64,000 bases of DNA from Peribacillus loiseleuriae. GTDB taxonomy: Bacteria > Bacillota > Bacilli > Bacillales > DSM-1321. Location of the stretch: the NCBI RefSeq assembly GCF_001183985.1, contig NZ_LFZW01000001.1, positions 1,457,812 through 1,521,811 of the forward strand, written 5' to 3'. Positions 54,539 to 63,954 of the stretch are shown piece by piece. The notes under the pieces are model-generated. The model saw only the letters and a program-made list of their open reading frames with translations, did no database searches and had not been told where the DNA came from. Positions within the stretch are counted from its first letter, which is position 1; the number at the start of each line of letters is the position of its first letter. Both the position numbers and the translations under genes were made by a program.

Positions 54539-55831
54539 ATGGCATTTCAATTTAGACTCCCTGATATCGGTGAAGGTATACACGAGGGTGAAATAGTAAA
54601 ATGGTTTGTAAAACCAGGGGATAAAGTACAGGAAGATGACGTGCTTTGTGAAGTACAAAACGATAAAGCCGTTGTAGAAATCCCATCACCAGTAGAAGGT
54701 ACAGTTGAAAAAGTACATGTAAAAGAAGGAACTGTAGCAATAGTAGGAGATATCTTAATCTCTTTTGATGCTCCAGGGTATGAAGATCTTCAATTCAAAG
54801 GTGACCACGGTGAAGAATCTGGCGCTAAAGAAGCTGAATCAGGTCAAGAAGTGAAAACAGAAGAAGCTCCTAAACAAGAAGCGCAAGCAGAAGTAGATTC
54901 TAACCGTCGTATTATTGCAATGCCATCTGTCCGTAAATACGCTCGTGAAAAAGGTGCAGACATTCGTCAAGTTGCAGGTAGCGGGGACAATGGACGTGTT
55001 CTTAAGGGTGACATTGACTCATTCTTAACTGGCGGTTCTGCAGCACCAGCTACAACACAACCTGATTCTGTTCAAGTTGAAGAAAAAGAAACGACTAAAG
55101 CAGCAGCTGTGGCTATTCCTGCAGGTCAATATCCAGAAACACGTGAGAAAATGAGTGGAATTAGAAAAGCGATTGCTAAAGCAATGGTGAATTCTAAGCA
55201 TACAGCTCCTCATGTTACGTTGATGGATGAAATTGATGTGACAAAACTTGTTGCTCATCGTAAGAAATTCAAAGAGGTTGCAGCACAAAAAGGAATTAAA
55301 CTCACATTCCTTCCTTATGTTGTAAAAGCATTAACTAGTGCATTACGTGAATTCCCTGCACTTAACACATCACTTGATGACGCTACAAGTGAAATCGTTC
55401 ATAAGCATTATTACAATATTGGTATTGCTGCTGACACTGAGAAAGGTCTTCTTGTTCCTGTTGTTAAAGATGCGGATCGCAAATCTACATTTGCTATTTC
55501 AAATGAAATCAACGAACTTGGAGCAAAAGCTCGTGACGGTAAATTAGCTCCTGACGAAATGAAAGGTGCTTCTTGTACGATTAGTAATATTGGTTCTGCA
55601 GGCGGACAATGGTTCACTCCAGTAATCAACCATCCGGAAGTTGCAATCCTAGGAATTGGCCGTATTGCAGAAAAACCTGTAGTGCGTGATGGTGAAATAG
55701 TTGCTGCTCCAGTATTATCATTATCATTAAGCTTTGACCACCGTATGATTGATGGTGCAACAGCTCAGAATGCATTAAATCACATTAAAAAATTGCTTAA
55801 CGACCCAGAACTATTGTTAATGGAGGCGTAA
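54539..55831 (+). CDS. pdhC: Dihydrolipoamide acetyltransferase E2
   Basis: 430 residues: one lipoyl domain (1-80, lipoylated Lys in QNDKAVVEI), an acidic Glu/Ala/Gln linker, peripheral subunit-binding domain (about 125-160, [22 protein letters not shown]) and catalytic domain (about 205-430) ending with the active-site motif [10 protein letters not shown]. Icosahedral core of the complex. AGGAGG before the ATG. Confidence 0.97.
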   Translation: MAFQFRLPDIGEGIHEGEIVKWFVKPGDKVQEDDVLCEVQNDKAVVEIPSPVEGTVEKVHVKEGTVAIVGDILISFDAPGYEDLQFKGDHGEESGAKEAESGQEVKTEEAPKQEAQAEVDSNRRIIAMPSVRKYAREKGADIRQVAGSGDNGRVLKGDIDSFLTGGSAAPATTQPDSVQVEEKETTKAAAVAIPAGQYPETREKMSGIRKAIAKAMVNSKHTAPHVTLMDEIDVTKLVAHRKKFKEVAAQKGIKLTFLPYVVKALTSALREFPALNTSLDDATSEIVHKHYYNIGIAADTEKGLLVPVVKDADRKSTFAISNEINELGAKARDGKLAPDEMKGASCTISNIGSAGGQWFTPVINHPEVAILGIGRIAEKPVVRDGEIVAAPVLSLSLSFDHRMIDGATAQNALNHIKKLLNDPELLLMEA

Positions 55832-55835
55832 TAAC

Positions 55836-57248
55836 ATGGTAGTAGGAGATTTTCCAATTGAAACAGATACTTTAGTCATCGGTGCTGGTCCTGGTGGCTA
55901 TGTTGCCGCAATTCGTGCCGCACAACTTGGGCAAAAAGTAACAGTTGTTGAAAAAGGAACGGTCGGTGGAGTTTGCTTAAATGTAGGCTGTATCCCATCA
56001 AAAGCGCTAATCGCAGCAGGACATCGTTTTCATGAAGCTAAGCATTCAGAAGATATGGGGATTACGGCTGAAAACGTAAAACTGGACTTTTCAAAAGTGC
56101 AAGCTTTTAAATCATCCGTTGTAAATAAATTAACAGGTGGAGTAAGTGGACTTTTAAAAGGAAACAAAATTGAAGTTGTTAGCGGAGAAGCGTATTTCGT
56201 TGATGAAAACAATGTTCGTGTTATGACTGAAACGTCCGCACAAACATATACATTTAAAAACGCAATTATTGCTACTGGTTCAACTCCAATTGAACTGCCT
56301 ACATTTAAATATTCTAAACGTGTGATCAACTCGACTGGTGCACTTTCACTTGAGGAAGTTCCAGCTTCTCTAGTTGTAATTGGCGGAGGCGTTATTGGAA
56401 TCGAACTTGGTGGCGCTTATGCAAATATGGGTACTAAATTAACGATTCTTGAAGGAACAGAAGACATTCTTTCAGGTGGTTATGAAAAACAAATGACTGC
56501 ATTAGTTAAGAAAAACTTGAAGAAACACGGTGCAGAAATTGTTACAAAAGCTCTTGCAAAAGGCGTTGAAGAAACAGAAAACGGTGTAGTCGTAACTTAT
56601 GAAGTAAACGGTCAAGAATCAAAAATCGAAGCTGATTATGTATTAGTAACGGTTGGTCGTCGTCCGAATACGGATGAACTGGGTCTTGAACAAGTAGGGA
56701 TTAAGCTTACTGAAAGAGGCTTAATTGAAATTGATAAACAATGCCGTACAAATGTTAAAAACATTTATGCGATTGGCGATGTTGTATCTGGTCCTCAATT
56801 AGCACATAAAGCTTCTTATGAAGGTAAAATTGCTGCTGAGGTAATTGCTGGAGAAGCTTCAGAAATCGACTATTTGGGAATCCCAGCAGTTGTATTCTCT
56901 GAGCCAGAACTTGCTACAGTTGGTCACACTGAGCAATCAGCAAAAGAAGAGGGACTTGATGCTAAGGCTTCTAAATTCCCATTCGCTGCAAATGGCCGTG
57001 CTCTTTCATTGAACAATACAGATGGATTTATGAAACTAATCACTCGTAAAGAAGATGGTTTAGTGATTGGAGCTCAAATTGCTGGTCCAAGTGCATCTGA
57101 CATGATTGCTGAGCTTGGTCTTGCTATCGAGGCTGGAATGACAGCTGAAGATATTGCAATGACCATTCATGCACATCCATCTTTAGGTGAAATTACAATG
57201 GAAGCTGCAGAAGTGGCTTTAGGAATGCCTATTCACATCGTTAAATAA
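55836..57248 (+). CDS. pdhD: Dihydrolipoamide dehydrogenase E3
   Basis: 470 residues. FAD motif [17 protein letters not shown], redox disulfide CLNVGC (with IPSK), NAD motif [17 protein letters not shown] and C-terminal '[15 protein letters not shown]' active-site base. Re-oxidises lipoyl groups. Four bases after pdhC. A short hairpin with a long T-run follows. Confidence 0.97.
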   Translation: MVVGDFPIETDTLVIGAGPGGYVAAIRAAQLGQKVTVVEKGTVGGVCLNVGCIPSKALIAAGHRFHEAKHSEDMGITAENVKLDFSKVQAFKSSVVNKLTGGVSGLLKGNKIEVVSGEAYFVDENNVRVMTETSAQTYTFKNAIIATGSTPIELPTFKYSKRVINSTGALSLEEVPASLVVIGGGVIGIELGGAYANMGTKLTILEGTEDILSGGYEKQMTALVKKNLKKHGAEIVTKALAKGVEETENGVVVTYEVNGQESKIEADYVLVTVGRRPNTDELGLEQVGIKLTERGLIEIDKQCRTNVKNIYAIGDVVSGPQLAHKASYEGKIAAEVIAGEASEIDYLGIPAVVFSEPELATVGHTEQSAKEEGLDAKASKFPFAANGRALSLNNTDGFMKLITRKEDGLVIGAQIAGPSASDMIAELGLAIEAGMTAEDIAMTIHAHPSLGEITMEAAEVALGMPIHIVK

Positions 57249-57259
57249 TAGAGCTACAA

Positions 57260-57303
57260 AAAAGCACATCCGATTTATTTCGGGTGTGTTTTTTTTTTTT
57301 TGT
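57260..57303 (+). terminator. Terminator of the pdh operon
   Basis: GCACATCCGA-TTTAT-TTCGGGTGTG followed by 13 T residues. Confidence 0.85.
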
Positions 57304-57632
57304 AAAAATGATTTGATCGAAGTAATTATTAGTGCAATGCATGACCTAAGAATATCTCATTTTAGTAACGGTGTCTTTTGGGAGTTGATCCTTTTATATA
57401 CTACAATGTTTTGGGGATTTTAAAAATATATCTAGCAGGATAGGGAATCTTATAGGTAATACTAATCATAATATTTCATAACTTACATATAATGGGTCAC
57501 GCGATTAGGTGTACAGCCTGTGTTATAAAAAGAGATATTAAAAAAGGGTCGAATTTTGTGACCCTATAAAACGATATTTTGTTCTCTGGCATATAGACTG
57601 CGGACCAATTCATTTGACAGGAGTTGGATTGT

Positions 57633-57881
57633 TTGAAAAATTACATTGTGTTTCTTTTTCAATTAATGGTATGGAGCGGTTATACTGTTGTCGAATGGCT
57701 TTCAACTCATGACAAACTTGTGTTTAAAGTGATTATGTTCTTCATCTTTTCATACTTAGCTATATATATAGCTAAGGCTATACTAAAATCAAATAAACGG
57801 ACATTGATCGTTACCGGTGTCAGTTTACTCTGTTATGCAATTATTCAAGTTCTATTCCAAACAATTTTACCGATTACTTAG
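57633..57881 (+). CDS. Small membrane protein of unknown function
   Basis: 82 residues from TTG 57633 (CAGGAGTTGG upstream); TTG 57624 overlaps the site. Three hydrophobic segments (about 4-20, 30-47, 60-80) with a short charged loop (KSNKRT). No family recognised. It stands alone between the pdh operon and SR1. The rest of 57304-57632 is unremarkable AT-rich sequence. Confidence 0.55.
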   Translation: MKNYIVFLFQLMVWSGYTVVEWLSTHDKLVFKVIMFFIFSYLAIYIAKAILKSNKRTLIVTGVSLLCYAIIQVLFQTILPIT

Positions 57882-57987
57882 AGATACTATAGAGGAACAT
57901 GATACAAAAGCAAATCGTATAATAATTATCTTTATTTTTGGCTTTTTTCGTAAAGATTGTTGTTATTAGCAAAACAAATTCGAACAG

Positions 57988-58048
57988 ATGTTGATTGTAG
58001 TGGAAGGTACAGGACTCCTGAGAGCGAGTACCTGCAACGGAAATCAAC
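57988..58048. repeat. Degenerate Bacillaceae intergenic repeat
   Basis: Starts GTTGATTGTAGTGGAAGGTA and ends CAACGGAAATCAAC, with GGACTCCTGAGAGCGAGTAC between. This is the eroded, shortened form of a widespread Bacillus/Geobacillus element (TTGATTGGAGYGGAAGG...GGAAATCAACC). Function unknown; ends are inverted. Confidence 0.55.
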
Positions 58049-58189
58049 CCAGGATATTGATGTAAATATCATTTAAAAGCAACAAAGTATGCGAAAGCAG
58101 CCTTATTTTTATAAAATATATAAAAGGACTTCAGGAAAATGGCTACGAAATGATCACTCAAAACGAAATAAAAATTCCTTGATCGTAAA

Positions 58190-58220
58190 GAAACTTTGAT
58201 GTCATCGAGTTTTTTTATTT
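58190..58220 (+). terminator. Orphan hairpin with T-run
   Basis: AAACTTTGATG and CATCGAGTTTTTTT arms. No gene ends just before it; it may belong to an unannotated transcript over 57900-58190. Confidence 0.4.
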
Positions 58221-58424
58221 GAATTGTTAATAAATAAAAAGGAGATTAAATAATTTAGATGAATACCCTTATTTAGTAGTCAGATACATTTTGGAATAAA
58301 TAATAGTCGTAAATCAATCGTTTGATGCATAAATAATAGATTAAAAGTAATAACTCATAATTTTCCCTTTTCATTTTGGATGTCACGAATGCAAAAAAAA
58401 ATAAATGTGACATACAATTAATGC

Positions 58425-58482
58425 TTGAATTATTAATTGTGTTATATTATTATGAGATTAATAAGTTGTAAAAGCGTTTTCA
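58425..58482 (+). promoter_or_regulatory. SR1 promoter with candidate cre site
   Basis: TTGAAT (58425-58430), 17 bp, TATTAT (58448-58453). TAAAAGCGTTTTCA (58469-58482) differs from a cre consensus at one position and lies just after the expected start, suited to CcpA roadblock repression. Confidence 0.6.
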
Positions 58483-58507
58483 ATTTAGTTTGAAGGGAGT
58501 TTTGGAA

Positions 58508-58633
58508 ATGGGTACAATAGTTTGTCAAATATGTAATGGAACAATTGATCATTTCGAAGATGAAAAAGTGAGTGTACTTTATGCGCTTTGCAACCATTGC
58601 GACTGTAAAGAAGAAGAAGTAGTAGAAATTTAA
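58508..58633 (+). CDS. GapA-binding peptide SR1P
   Basis: 41 residues: MGTIVCQICNGTIDHFEDEK then VSVLYALCNHCDCKEEEVVE and I. Two CxxC pairs and the HFEDEK core match the SR1P family. In B. subtilis SR1P binds glyceraldehyde-3-phosphate dehydrogenase GapA, stabilises gapA mRNA and promotes GapA-RNase J1 interaction. The acidic tail EEEVVEI is longer than in some relatives. Confidence 0.88.
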   Translation: MGTIVCQICNGTIDHFEDEKVSVLYALCNHCDCKEEEVVEI

Positions 58634-58655
58634 TGTCGATCCTGATAAAAAATAA

Positions 58656-58688
58656 GAGGCTAGCCAGAAATGGTTAGCCTCATTTTTC
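58656..58688 (+). terminator. SR1 terminator
   Basis: GAGGCTAGCC-AGAAAT-GGTTAGCCTC followed by ATTTTT. Confidence 0.85.
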
Positions 58689-58699
58689 TAATTATTGAT

Positions 58700-58872
58700 T
58701 ATTCGAAGACCCTGAGGGCCTATTGGGCACACAGACGAAGGATTCATCGTCTGTGTTAATTGAATTAGTTTGTAGTGTCGCATAATCTACGATGAGCTTG
58801 CGATTTAGCGACACTAGAACGGGATTAACCATCAGTGGGGAAGGCATCCCACTAATGGAAGTTTCACTTTAT
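58700..58872 (+). mobile_element. Non-coding hairpin-ended element, copy C
   Basis: 3' part AGAACGGGATTAACCATCAG, GTGGGGAAGGCATCCCACTA and ATGGAAGTTTCACTTTAT; upstream ACACAGACGAAGGATTCATCGTCTGTGT hairpin. Closest to copy A. Its end runs into the stop codon of the decarboxylase gene on the other strand. Confidence 0.5.
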
Positions 58873-60321
58873 CACTCTCAAGTATTGAAGATTAGGATCT
58901 TCGGGACCTTGAACAGGTAGTCCAACTTCTATATTCGCTTTAATATAATCAATGTTTTCTTGCGTAATTATTTCACCTGGAATGAAGATCGGGATTCCTG
59001 GTGGGTATACCATGATAAACTCAGAAATGATACGGCCTACAGATTCATCAATCGCGACGATTTCTGTTTCTGAGTAAAAAGCTTCTCGAGGCGATAGAGC
59101 GAGAACAGGAATTGTCGGGAGCAGGACTTCTGCATGGTTGTTCCCGCTTGTTGCAAGATGATTAAATTCTTTTGACAGGTCTTGTAATGCTTGCAGTAGA
59201 ATACCCGCTTCATGCTTGGTGTCACCATTCGTGATAATACACAGAATGTTGTACAAATCAGAAAGTTCGACTTCGATATTGTACTTTTCACGTAACCATT
59301 TCTCAACCTCGTAGCCAGAAATGCCGAGATCTTTAACTGAAATGATAAGTTTGGTTGGGTCGTAATCAAAGGTAGCTGGCGAACCGATAATTTCATTTCC
59401 AATGCAATGAAGGAATGGAATCTTATTTATGTCAGTTCGCAACTGATCCGCTAGCTTAATAGAGCGATCAATCAATTCATACCCTTCCGTTGCTAGACGC
59501 TTTCTTGCAGTATCAAGCGAAGCAAGAAGAATATAAGAGGTTGAAGTTGTTGTTAACATACTTATGATTGATTGGACACGATTAGCTGAAACAAGACCTT
59601 CTTTAACATTTAAAATTGAGCTTTGTGTCATAGAGCCGCCAAGCTTATGTACGCTTGTTGCAGCCATATCAGCTCCTGCTTGCATAGCTGATAAAGGTAA
59701 TTCATCATGGAAATGGATATGAACCCCATGAGCCTCATCAACAAGAACAGGTATTTGATAAGAGTGTGCCAATTCAACAATTTTCTTTAAATCAGCAGAA
59801 ACTCCAAAATACGTCGGGTTAATAACAAGAAGACCTTTTGCATCTGGATTTTCTCTCAATGTCTTTTCGACAGAATCTATTGTAATTCCATGGGAAATAC
59901 CAAGGTTTTTATCTATTTCAGGAGTAATGAAGATTGGGATAGCACCAGAAAACACAATCGCCGACATAATCGACTTATGCACATTTCTAGGTACGAGTAT
60001 TTTATCACCAGGGCCACAAACGGTCATAACCATAGTCATGATAGCGCCACTTGTTCCTTGTACAGAAAAAAACGTGTGATCAGCACCGAATGCCTCAGCG
60101 GCTAGTTCTTGAGCGTGCTTGATTATCCCCTTTGGACTATGAAGGTCATCTAAAGGAGCGATATTGATTAAATCAATCGATAATGCATTATCACCAATGA
60201 ATTCACGGAATTCGGGGTCCATACCCTGTCCTTTTTTATGACCAGGTATGTGAAACTGAATAGGATTTTTCTTGGCATGGTTCACTAAAGCTGTGAATAA
60301 GGGAGTTTCGTTCTGTGACAA
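58864..60321 (-). CDS. speA: Orn/Lys/Arg decarboxylase family protein (SpeA-like)
   Basis: 485 residues, usual length of the short Gram-positive form without the N-terminal wing domain. PLP lysine K226 in SVHKLGGSM, cofactor Asp in VLVDEAHG and a C-terminal Orn/Arg/Lys decarboxylase domain (about 400-480, 'ALSPREAFYSETEIVAIDESVGRI', 'YPPGIPIFIPGE'). Probably arginine decarboxylase for polyamine synthesis, by position next to SR1 and yktA; lysine is an alternative substrate. Confidence 0.85.
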   Translation of the reverse strand: MSQNETPLFTALVNHAKKNPIQFHIPGHKKGQGMDPEFREFIGDNALSIDLINIAPLDDLHSPKGIIKHAQELAAEAFGADHTFFSVQGTSGAIMTMVMTVCGPGDKILVPRNVHKSIMSAIVFSGAIPIFITPEIDKNLGISHGITIDSVEKTLRENPDAKGLLVINPTYFGVSADLKKIVELAHSYQIPVLVDEAHGVHIHFHDELPLSAMQAGADMAATSVHKLGGSMTQSSILNVKEGLVSANRVQSIISMLTTTSTSYILLASLDTARKRLATEGYELIDRSIKLADQLRTDINKIPFLHCIGNEIIGSPATFDYDPTKLIISVKDLGISGYEVEKWLREKYNIEVELSDLYNILCIITNGDTKHEAGILLQALQDLSKEFNHLATSGNNHAEVLLPTIPVLALSPREAFYSETEIVAIDESVGRIISEFIMVYPPGIPIFIPGEIITQENIDYIKANIEVGLPVQGPEDPNLQYLRVIK

Positions 60322-60548
60322 TTGTTTATTACCCCACTTCTTTATAAGTATAATTTAAGAAAACAAATGAATTATATCATGCGTAATATTATTTGAAAAG
60401 AATAATTATGTAGTGAATACTCAATGAGAAAAACATTCGATTAAGGGATTAGTAGTATAAATTATAGTATTAGTAAACGTTGGTCTAATAATTAATAATT
60501 TATTATACTCGATTAAGAGAGTAGTTGTACTTGAAAGGGGGAATATAG

Positions 60549-61508
60549 TTGAAATGGAAGACAAGAATTACTGAGCTATTAGGTATTAAATATCCAATTG
60601 TTCAGGGGGGACTTGCCTACTTGGCTTATGCGGAACTTGCGGCGGCTGTGTCGAATGCAGGGGGGCTTGGTCAGGTAACTGCAATGTCTTTAGCCACTCC
60701 AGATCTGTTACGTGATGAGATTCGTAAAACCAAAGCGATGACAGATAAGCCGTTTGGCGTGAATTTCGCGATTGGGCAGCACGGAAGACCTTATGAGCAT
60801 ATGCTCGAAGTAGCCCTGAAAGAAGGAATTGAAGTTGTATCGGTAACTGGGGGAAATCCTACCCCCTTCTTTGAACATCTGAAGGGTGCTAATGTAAAGA
60901 AGCTGGTGCTGGTTGCGGCTAGAAGGCAGGCGGAAAAAGCAGAAGAGATTGGGGCTGACGCGGTTATGGTTGTCGGTCAGGAAGGCGGTGGGCATCTTGG
61001 TCGGGATGATATCGGAACAATGGTGTTAATTCCTCAAGTTGTAGATGCGGTTTCAATACCAGTCATTGCATCAGGGGGCATTGCAGATGGAAGAGGCATG
61101 ATGGCGGCACTTGCGCTCGGTGCAGAAGGAATTGAGATGGGAACGAGATTCATTGCTACAAAAGAATGCGTACATGCGAGTGAAGCCTATAAAAAATCAT
61201 TGGTTATGGGAAATGAATATGATACAGTCGTAATTAAGCGATCAATCGGAGCGCCTGCCCGAGCTATATCTAATAACTGGACAGAAAAGATTCTGGAAAT
61301 TGAACAGGAAAATACGGGGTATGAATCAATAAAAGAGTACATAAGCGGTACGGCTAATAGGCGTTATATTTATGATGGTGTACCAGATGAAGGATTCGGC
61401 TGGGCTGGGCAAGCTCTTGGGTTGATTCATGATATTCCTACTACCGCTGATTTATTCGAAAGGATGATTGCCGAAGCGGAAGAAATAAGTAGGAAATGGA
61501 TAAAATAA
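60549..61508 (+). CDS. Nitronate monooxygenase family protein
   Basis: 319 residues from TTG 60549 (AAAGGGGGAA upstream). FMN-binding TIM barrel of the NMO/FabK family: 'PIVQGGLAYLAYAELAAAVSNAGGLG', 'VVGQEGGGHLGRD', 'VIASGGIADGRGMMAALALGAEGIEMGTRF'. Could act on nitronates or as an enoyl-ACP reductase-like enzyme; the family is not resolved by motifs alone. Confidence 0.85.
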   Translation: MKWKTRITELLGIKYPIVQGGLAYLAYAELAAAVSNAGGLGQVTAMSLATPDLLRDEIRKTKAMTDKPFGVNFAIGQHGRPYEHMLEVALKEGIEVVSVTGGNPTPFFEHLKGANVKKLVLVAARRQAEKAEEIGADAVMVVGQEGGGHLGRDDIGTMVLIPQVVDAVSIPVIASGGIADGRGMMAALALGAEGIEMGTRFIATKECVHASEAYKKSLVMGNEYDTVVIKRSIGAPARAISNNWTEKILEIEQENTGYESIKEYISGTANRRYIYDGVPDEGFGWAGQALGLIHDIPTTADLFERMIAEAEEISRKWIK

Positions 61509-61570
61509 GTAACGATGCCGTTCCAGGCAAGTATATACAATGAAAATGCATAAATGAAAGGTGACTTTAA

Positions 61571-61846
61571 ATGGAATATCAATATCCACTGGATTTTACT
61601 TGGAGTACAGAAGAAATTGTCGATGTAATTAAATTTTTTGAAAGTGTTGAGAAAGCCTATGAAAGCCGCGTCAGTAAAGAAGATTTTATGAAAACGTACA
61701 GACGCTTTAAAGAAATTGTTCCTGGAAAGGCTGATGAGAAGAACTTTACGGATGAATTCCAGGAAAGTAGCGGGTATTCTGCTTACTTAGTTATAAAAAG
61801 TGCAAAAGAAACAGATGACGGAGGCTGGATAATATTAAAAAAATAA
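61571..61846 (+). CDS. yktA: UPF0223 family protein YktA
   Basis: 91 residues. 'MEYQYPLDFTWSTEEIVDVIKFFESVEKAYE' start and 'RFKEIVPGKADEKNF' are typical of UPF0223. A small helical protein of unknown role. AAAGGTGAC precedes the ATG. In B. subtilis it also lies downstream of speA. Confidence 0.9.
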   Translation: MEYQYPLDFTWSTEEIVDVIKFFESVEKAYESRVSKEDFMKTYRRFKEIVPGKADEKNFTDEFQESSGYSAYLVIKSAKETDDGGWIILKK

Positions 61847-61862
61847 ATTTTCTGAAAAGGCA

Positions 61863-61891
61863 TTGACAAAGATTATCATTCAATCTAAGAT
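61863..61891 (+). promoter_or_regulatory. trpE: Promoter of the trp leader
   Basis: TTGACA (61863-61868), 17 bp, TAAGAT (61886-61891), directly ahead of the first T-box. Confidence 0.7.
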
Positions 61892-61898
61892 AATAAAT

Positions 61899-62156
61899 AA
61901 TAAAATGAATATAAAGCGTTGAAGAAGAAGAGTACCTTATTGTTTGTTCTATAGAGAGCCGGTGGTTGGTGTAAATCGGTGAACAACTTTAAGCGAATGG
62001 GCTTCTGAGCTCCAAACCGAAATGTAAAGTAGGCTTTGGCGGAACGTCTCATCGTTATTTGAGGCAGGCATTTTAATTAATGCTGTAAAGTGAGCTTTCG
62101 AGCTAATAAAGGTGGTACCACGGGTTCCTCGTCCTTTTGGATGGGGGCCCTTTTTG
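61899..62156 (+). promoter_or_regulatory. T-box riboswitch 1, tryptophan
   Basis: AGAGAGCCGGTGGTTGGTG stem I element, specifier GAA-TGG (Trp codon at 61998-62000), T-box GGTGGTACCACGGG at 62111-62124 and a terminator GGGTTCC...GGGGCCC with TTTTT to 62155. Uncharged tRNA-Trp would favour the antiterminator. Confidence 0.85.
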
Positions 62157-62184
62157 TGTTTTTTGAAAACTATAAATGAACAAT

Positions 62185-62541
62185 TCGATGATCAAGAGTA
62201 GTAGCCTTTTTAGACGCGTAACAGAGAGCCGGGGCAGGTGGGAACCGGTACGATATGAAAAGGGGAATGGACTTGTGAGAGGTTCCTTGAATGAGTAGTA
62301 GAGGAACACGGCTTCCACCGTTATCGGGATTAGTATTAGGATAATAGATCCTGTACTTAAAAAGAGGAGGATGTTCCTACAAAAGTGTTAGACCTCGTGC
62401 CCTCTATACAGTGATGTAATTACTGTATAGAGGATACGGGATCAGAAACCCTTTTTAAGACATCCTCAATCTGAGGTGGCACCGCGGTGAATGAATCGTC
62501 CTCTGCATACATATTTTTTGTGTATGCAGGGGACTTTTTTA
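62185..62541 (+). promoter_or_regulatory. T-box riboswitch 2, tryptophan, interrupted by a repeat
   Basis: Stem I with AGAGAGCCGGGGCAGGTGGG, specifier GAA-TGG (Trp at 62268-62270), T-box AGGTGGCACCGCGG at 62474-62487 and terminator GTCCTCTGCATACA / TGTATGCAGGGGAC with T-run (62498-62540). Copy R8 of the dispersed repeat lies between stem III and the T-box. All core parts are intact, so it may still work. Confidence 0.8.
62361..62467. repeat. Dispersed inverted-repeat element, copy R8, inside T-box 2
   Basis: Ends AAAGAGGAGGATGTTCCTAC and AAGACATCCTC; interior contains a perfect pair CCTCTATACAGT / ACTGTATAGAGG. It folds on itself and would add about 105 bases to the linker of T-box 2. Confidence 0.75.
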
Positions 62542-62559
62542 TTTTTAAGGAGGGATAAC

Positions 62560-63954
62560 ATGACAAGTGCAAGTAGAAAATTGAAATTCAATAAGGTTAT
62601 TGTTGAAGGTGACATTCATACACCGATATCGATTTTTCAGAAACTTCCTGGTAGGAAGAAGTTTCTATTAGAAAGCTCACCTTCCCATCATGATAAAGGG
62701 AGGTACTCTTATATTGGTTTCCACCCGTACTTGGAATTAGTTTCAACAGATAAGGTAACTGAAAGAATTAGCCCGAATCAAAAAAAAGAGGTAGAAAATG
62801 GTTCGCTAATGGATGAACTGAAAAAAGAGCTGGACGTCGAATTTGAAATGAACGATTACGACATCCCATTCTTTGGCGGAGCAGTTGGTTACTTGGGCTA
62901 CGATATGATTCGACAGTATGAGGAAATTGGTTATGTGCCAGAAGACTCCTTAAAGATGCCAGATTCACATTTTCTACTTTTTGAAGATGTTATCGTTTTT
63001 GACCATCTAACAGAAAAGATTCATCTGATTACATGTAGCTCTGAGTTTGAAACAAGGTTGTCTGACATGAAAAAGCTTATTGAATCGGCCAACGGCAACG
63101 AATCTGAGAGTGAACGAGTGCAGTTAGATTTTCAATCAAATATGAGTCAGGAAATGTTCGAAAACCTTGTTCATCAGGCCAAGGAAGCCATTATCGAAGG
63201 AGAAGTATTTCAAGTTGTCTTATCTCAGAGGTTTCAGTCACCATTTCACGCTGATCCATTTCAGGCATATCGTAGACTTAGATTGTCCAATCCGTCACCA
63301 TATATGTTTTATATCGACTTTGACGAATACACCGTTCTTGGTTCTTCACCGGAAAGTTTAATAAGTGTGAAGGATCGGCAAGTCACGGTAAATCCAATAG
63401 CTGGTACTAGACCGAGGGGAAATACTCCAGAAGAAGATCAAAAGCATGAACAAAGTCTGCTTGAGGATGAGAAGGAGCTGGCAGAGCACAAGATGCTTGT
63501 GGACCTTGGTCGTAATGACCTTGGTAGAGTTTGTGAAATCGGTTCGATTACATTAACTGCTCAAATGAAAATAGAACGATATAAACATGTTATGCACATT
63601 GCTTCAAAAATTAAAGGGCTGTTACGTTCGGAACTTACCAGTCTTGATGCATTAATCGCTTGTATGCCAGCAGGAACTGTTTCTGGAGCGCCGAAAATTA
63701 GAGCTATGCAGTTAATCAACGAATTAGAAAATGTAAAAAGAGGTGTTTACGCAGGATCAGTCGGATATCTTGGTTTTGGTGGTAGCTTAGATATGGCACT
63801 GGCGATTCGAACGATGGTTATTAAAGATGATGTTGCCTATGTTCAAGCAGGGGCAGGGATTGTCTATGACTCCGTAGCTGCCACTGAATATGAAGAGACG
63901 AAGAATAAAGCGAAAGCACTATTGGAGGTGCAAAGAGATGATATTACTCATTGA
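62560..63954 (+). CDS. trpE: Anthranilate synthase component I TrpE
   Basis: 464 residues from ATG 62560 (AAGGAGGGATAAC upstream). Feedback-site motif LLESS at 36-40 favours TrpE over PabB; catalytic region '[20 protein letters not shown]' and '[12 protein letters not shown]', '[17 protein letters not shown]'. Two Trp T-boxes upstream agree. It is shorter than B. subtilis TrpE (about 515). Converts chorismate to anthranilate. It overlaps trpG by 17 bases. Confidence 0.92.
   Translation: MTSASRKLKFNKVIVEGDIHTPISIFQKLPGRKKFLLESSPSHHDKGRYSYIGFHPYLELVSTDKVTERISPNQKKEVENGSLMDELKKELDVEFEMNDYDIPFFGGAVGYLGYDMIRQYEEIGYVPEDSLKMPDSHFLLFEDVIVFDHLTEKIHLITCSSEFETRLSDMKKLIESANGNESESERVQLDFQSNMSQEMFENLVHQAKEAIIEGEVFQVVLSQRFQSPFHADPFQAYRRLRLSNPSPYMFYIDFDEYTVLGSSPESLISVKDRQVTVNPIAGTRPRGNTPEEDQKHEQSLLEDEKELAEHKMLVDLGRNDLGRVCEIGSITLTAQMKIERYKHVMHIASKIKGLLRSELTSLDALIACMPAGTVSGAPKIRAMQLINELENVKRGVYAGSVGYLGFGGSLDMALAIRTMVIKDDVAYVQAGAGIVYDSVAATEYEETKNKAKALLEVQRDDITH

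Larger units (their letters stand above)
58460..58688 (+). ncRNA. Dual-function regulatory RNA SR1
   Basis: Transcript predicted from promoter at 58425-58453 to terminator at 58656-58688, about 230 bases, close to the roughly 205 of B. subtilis SR1. It contains the SR1P reading frame with a GAAGGGAG site. In B. subtilis SR1 is made under gluconeogenic conditions, lies between pdhD and speA as here, and base-pairs with ahrC mRNA. Pairing to an ahrC target cannot be tested here. Confidence 0.75.
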
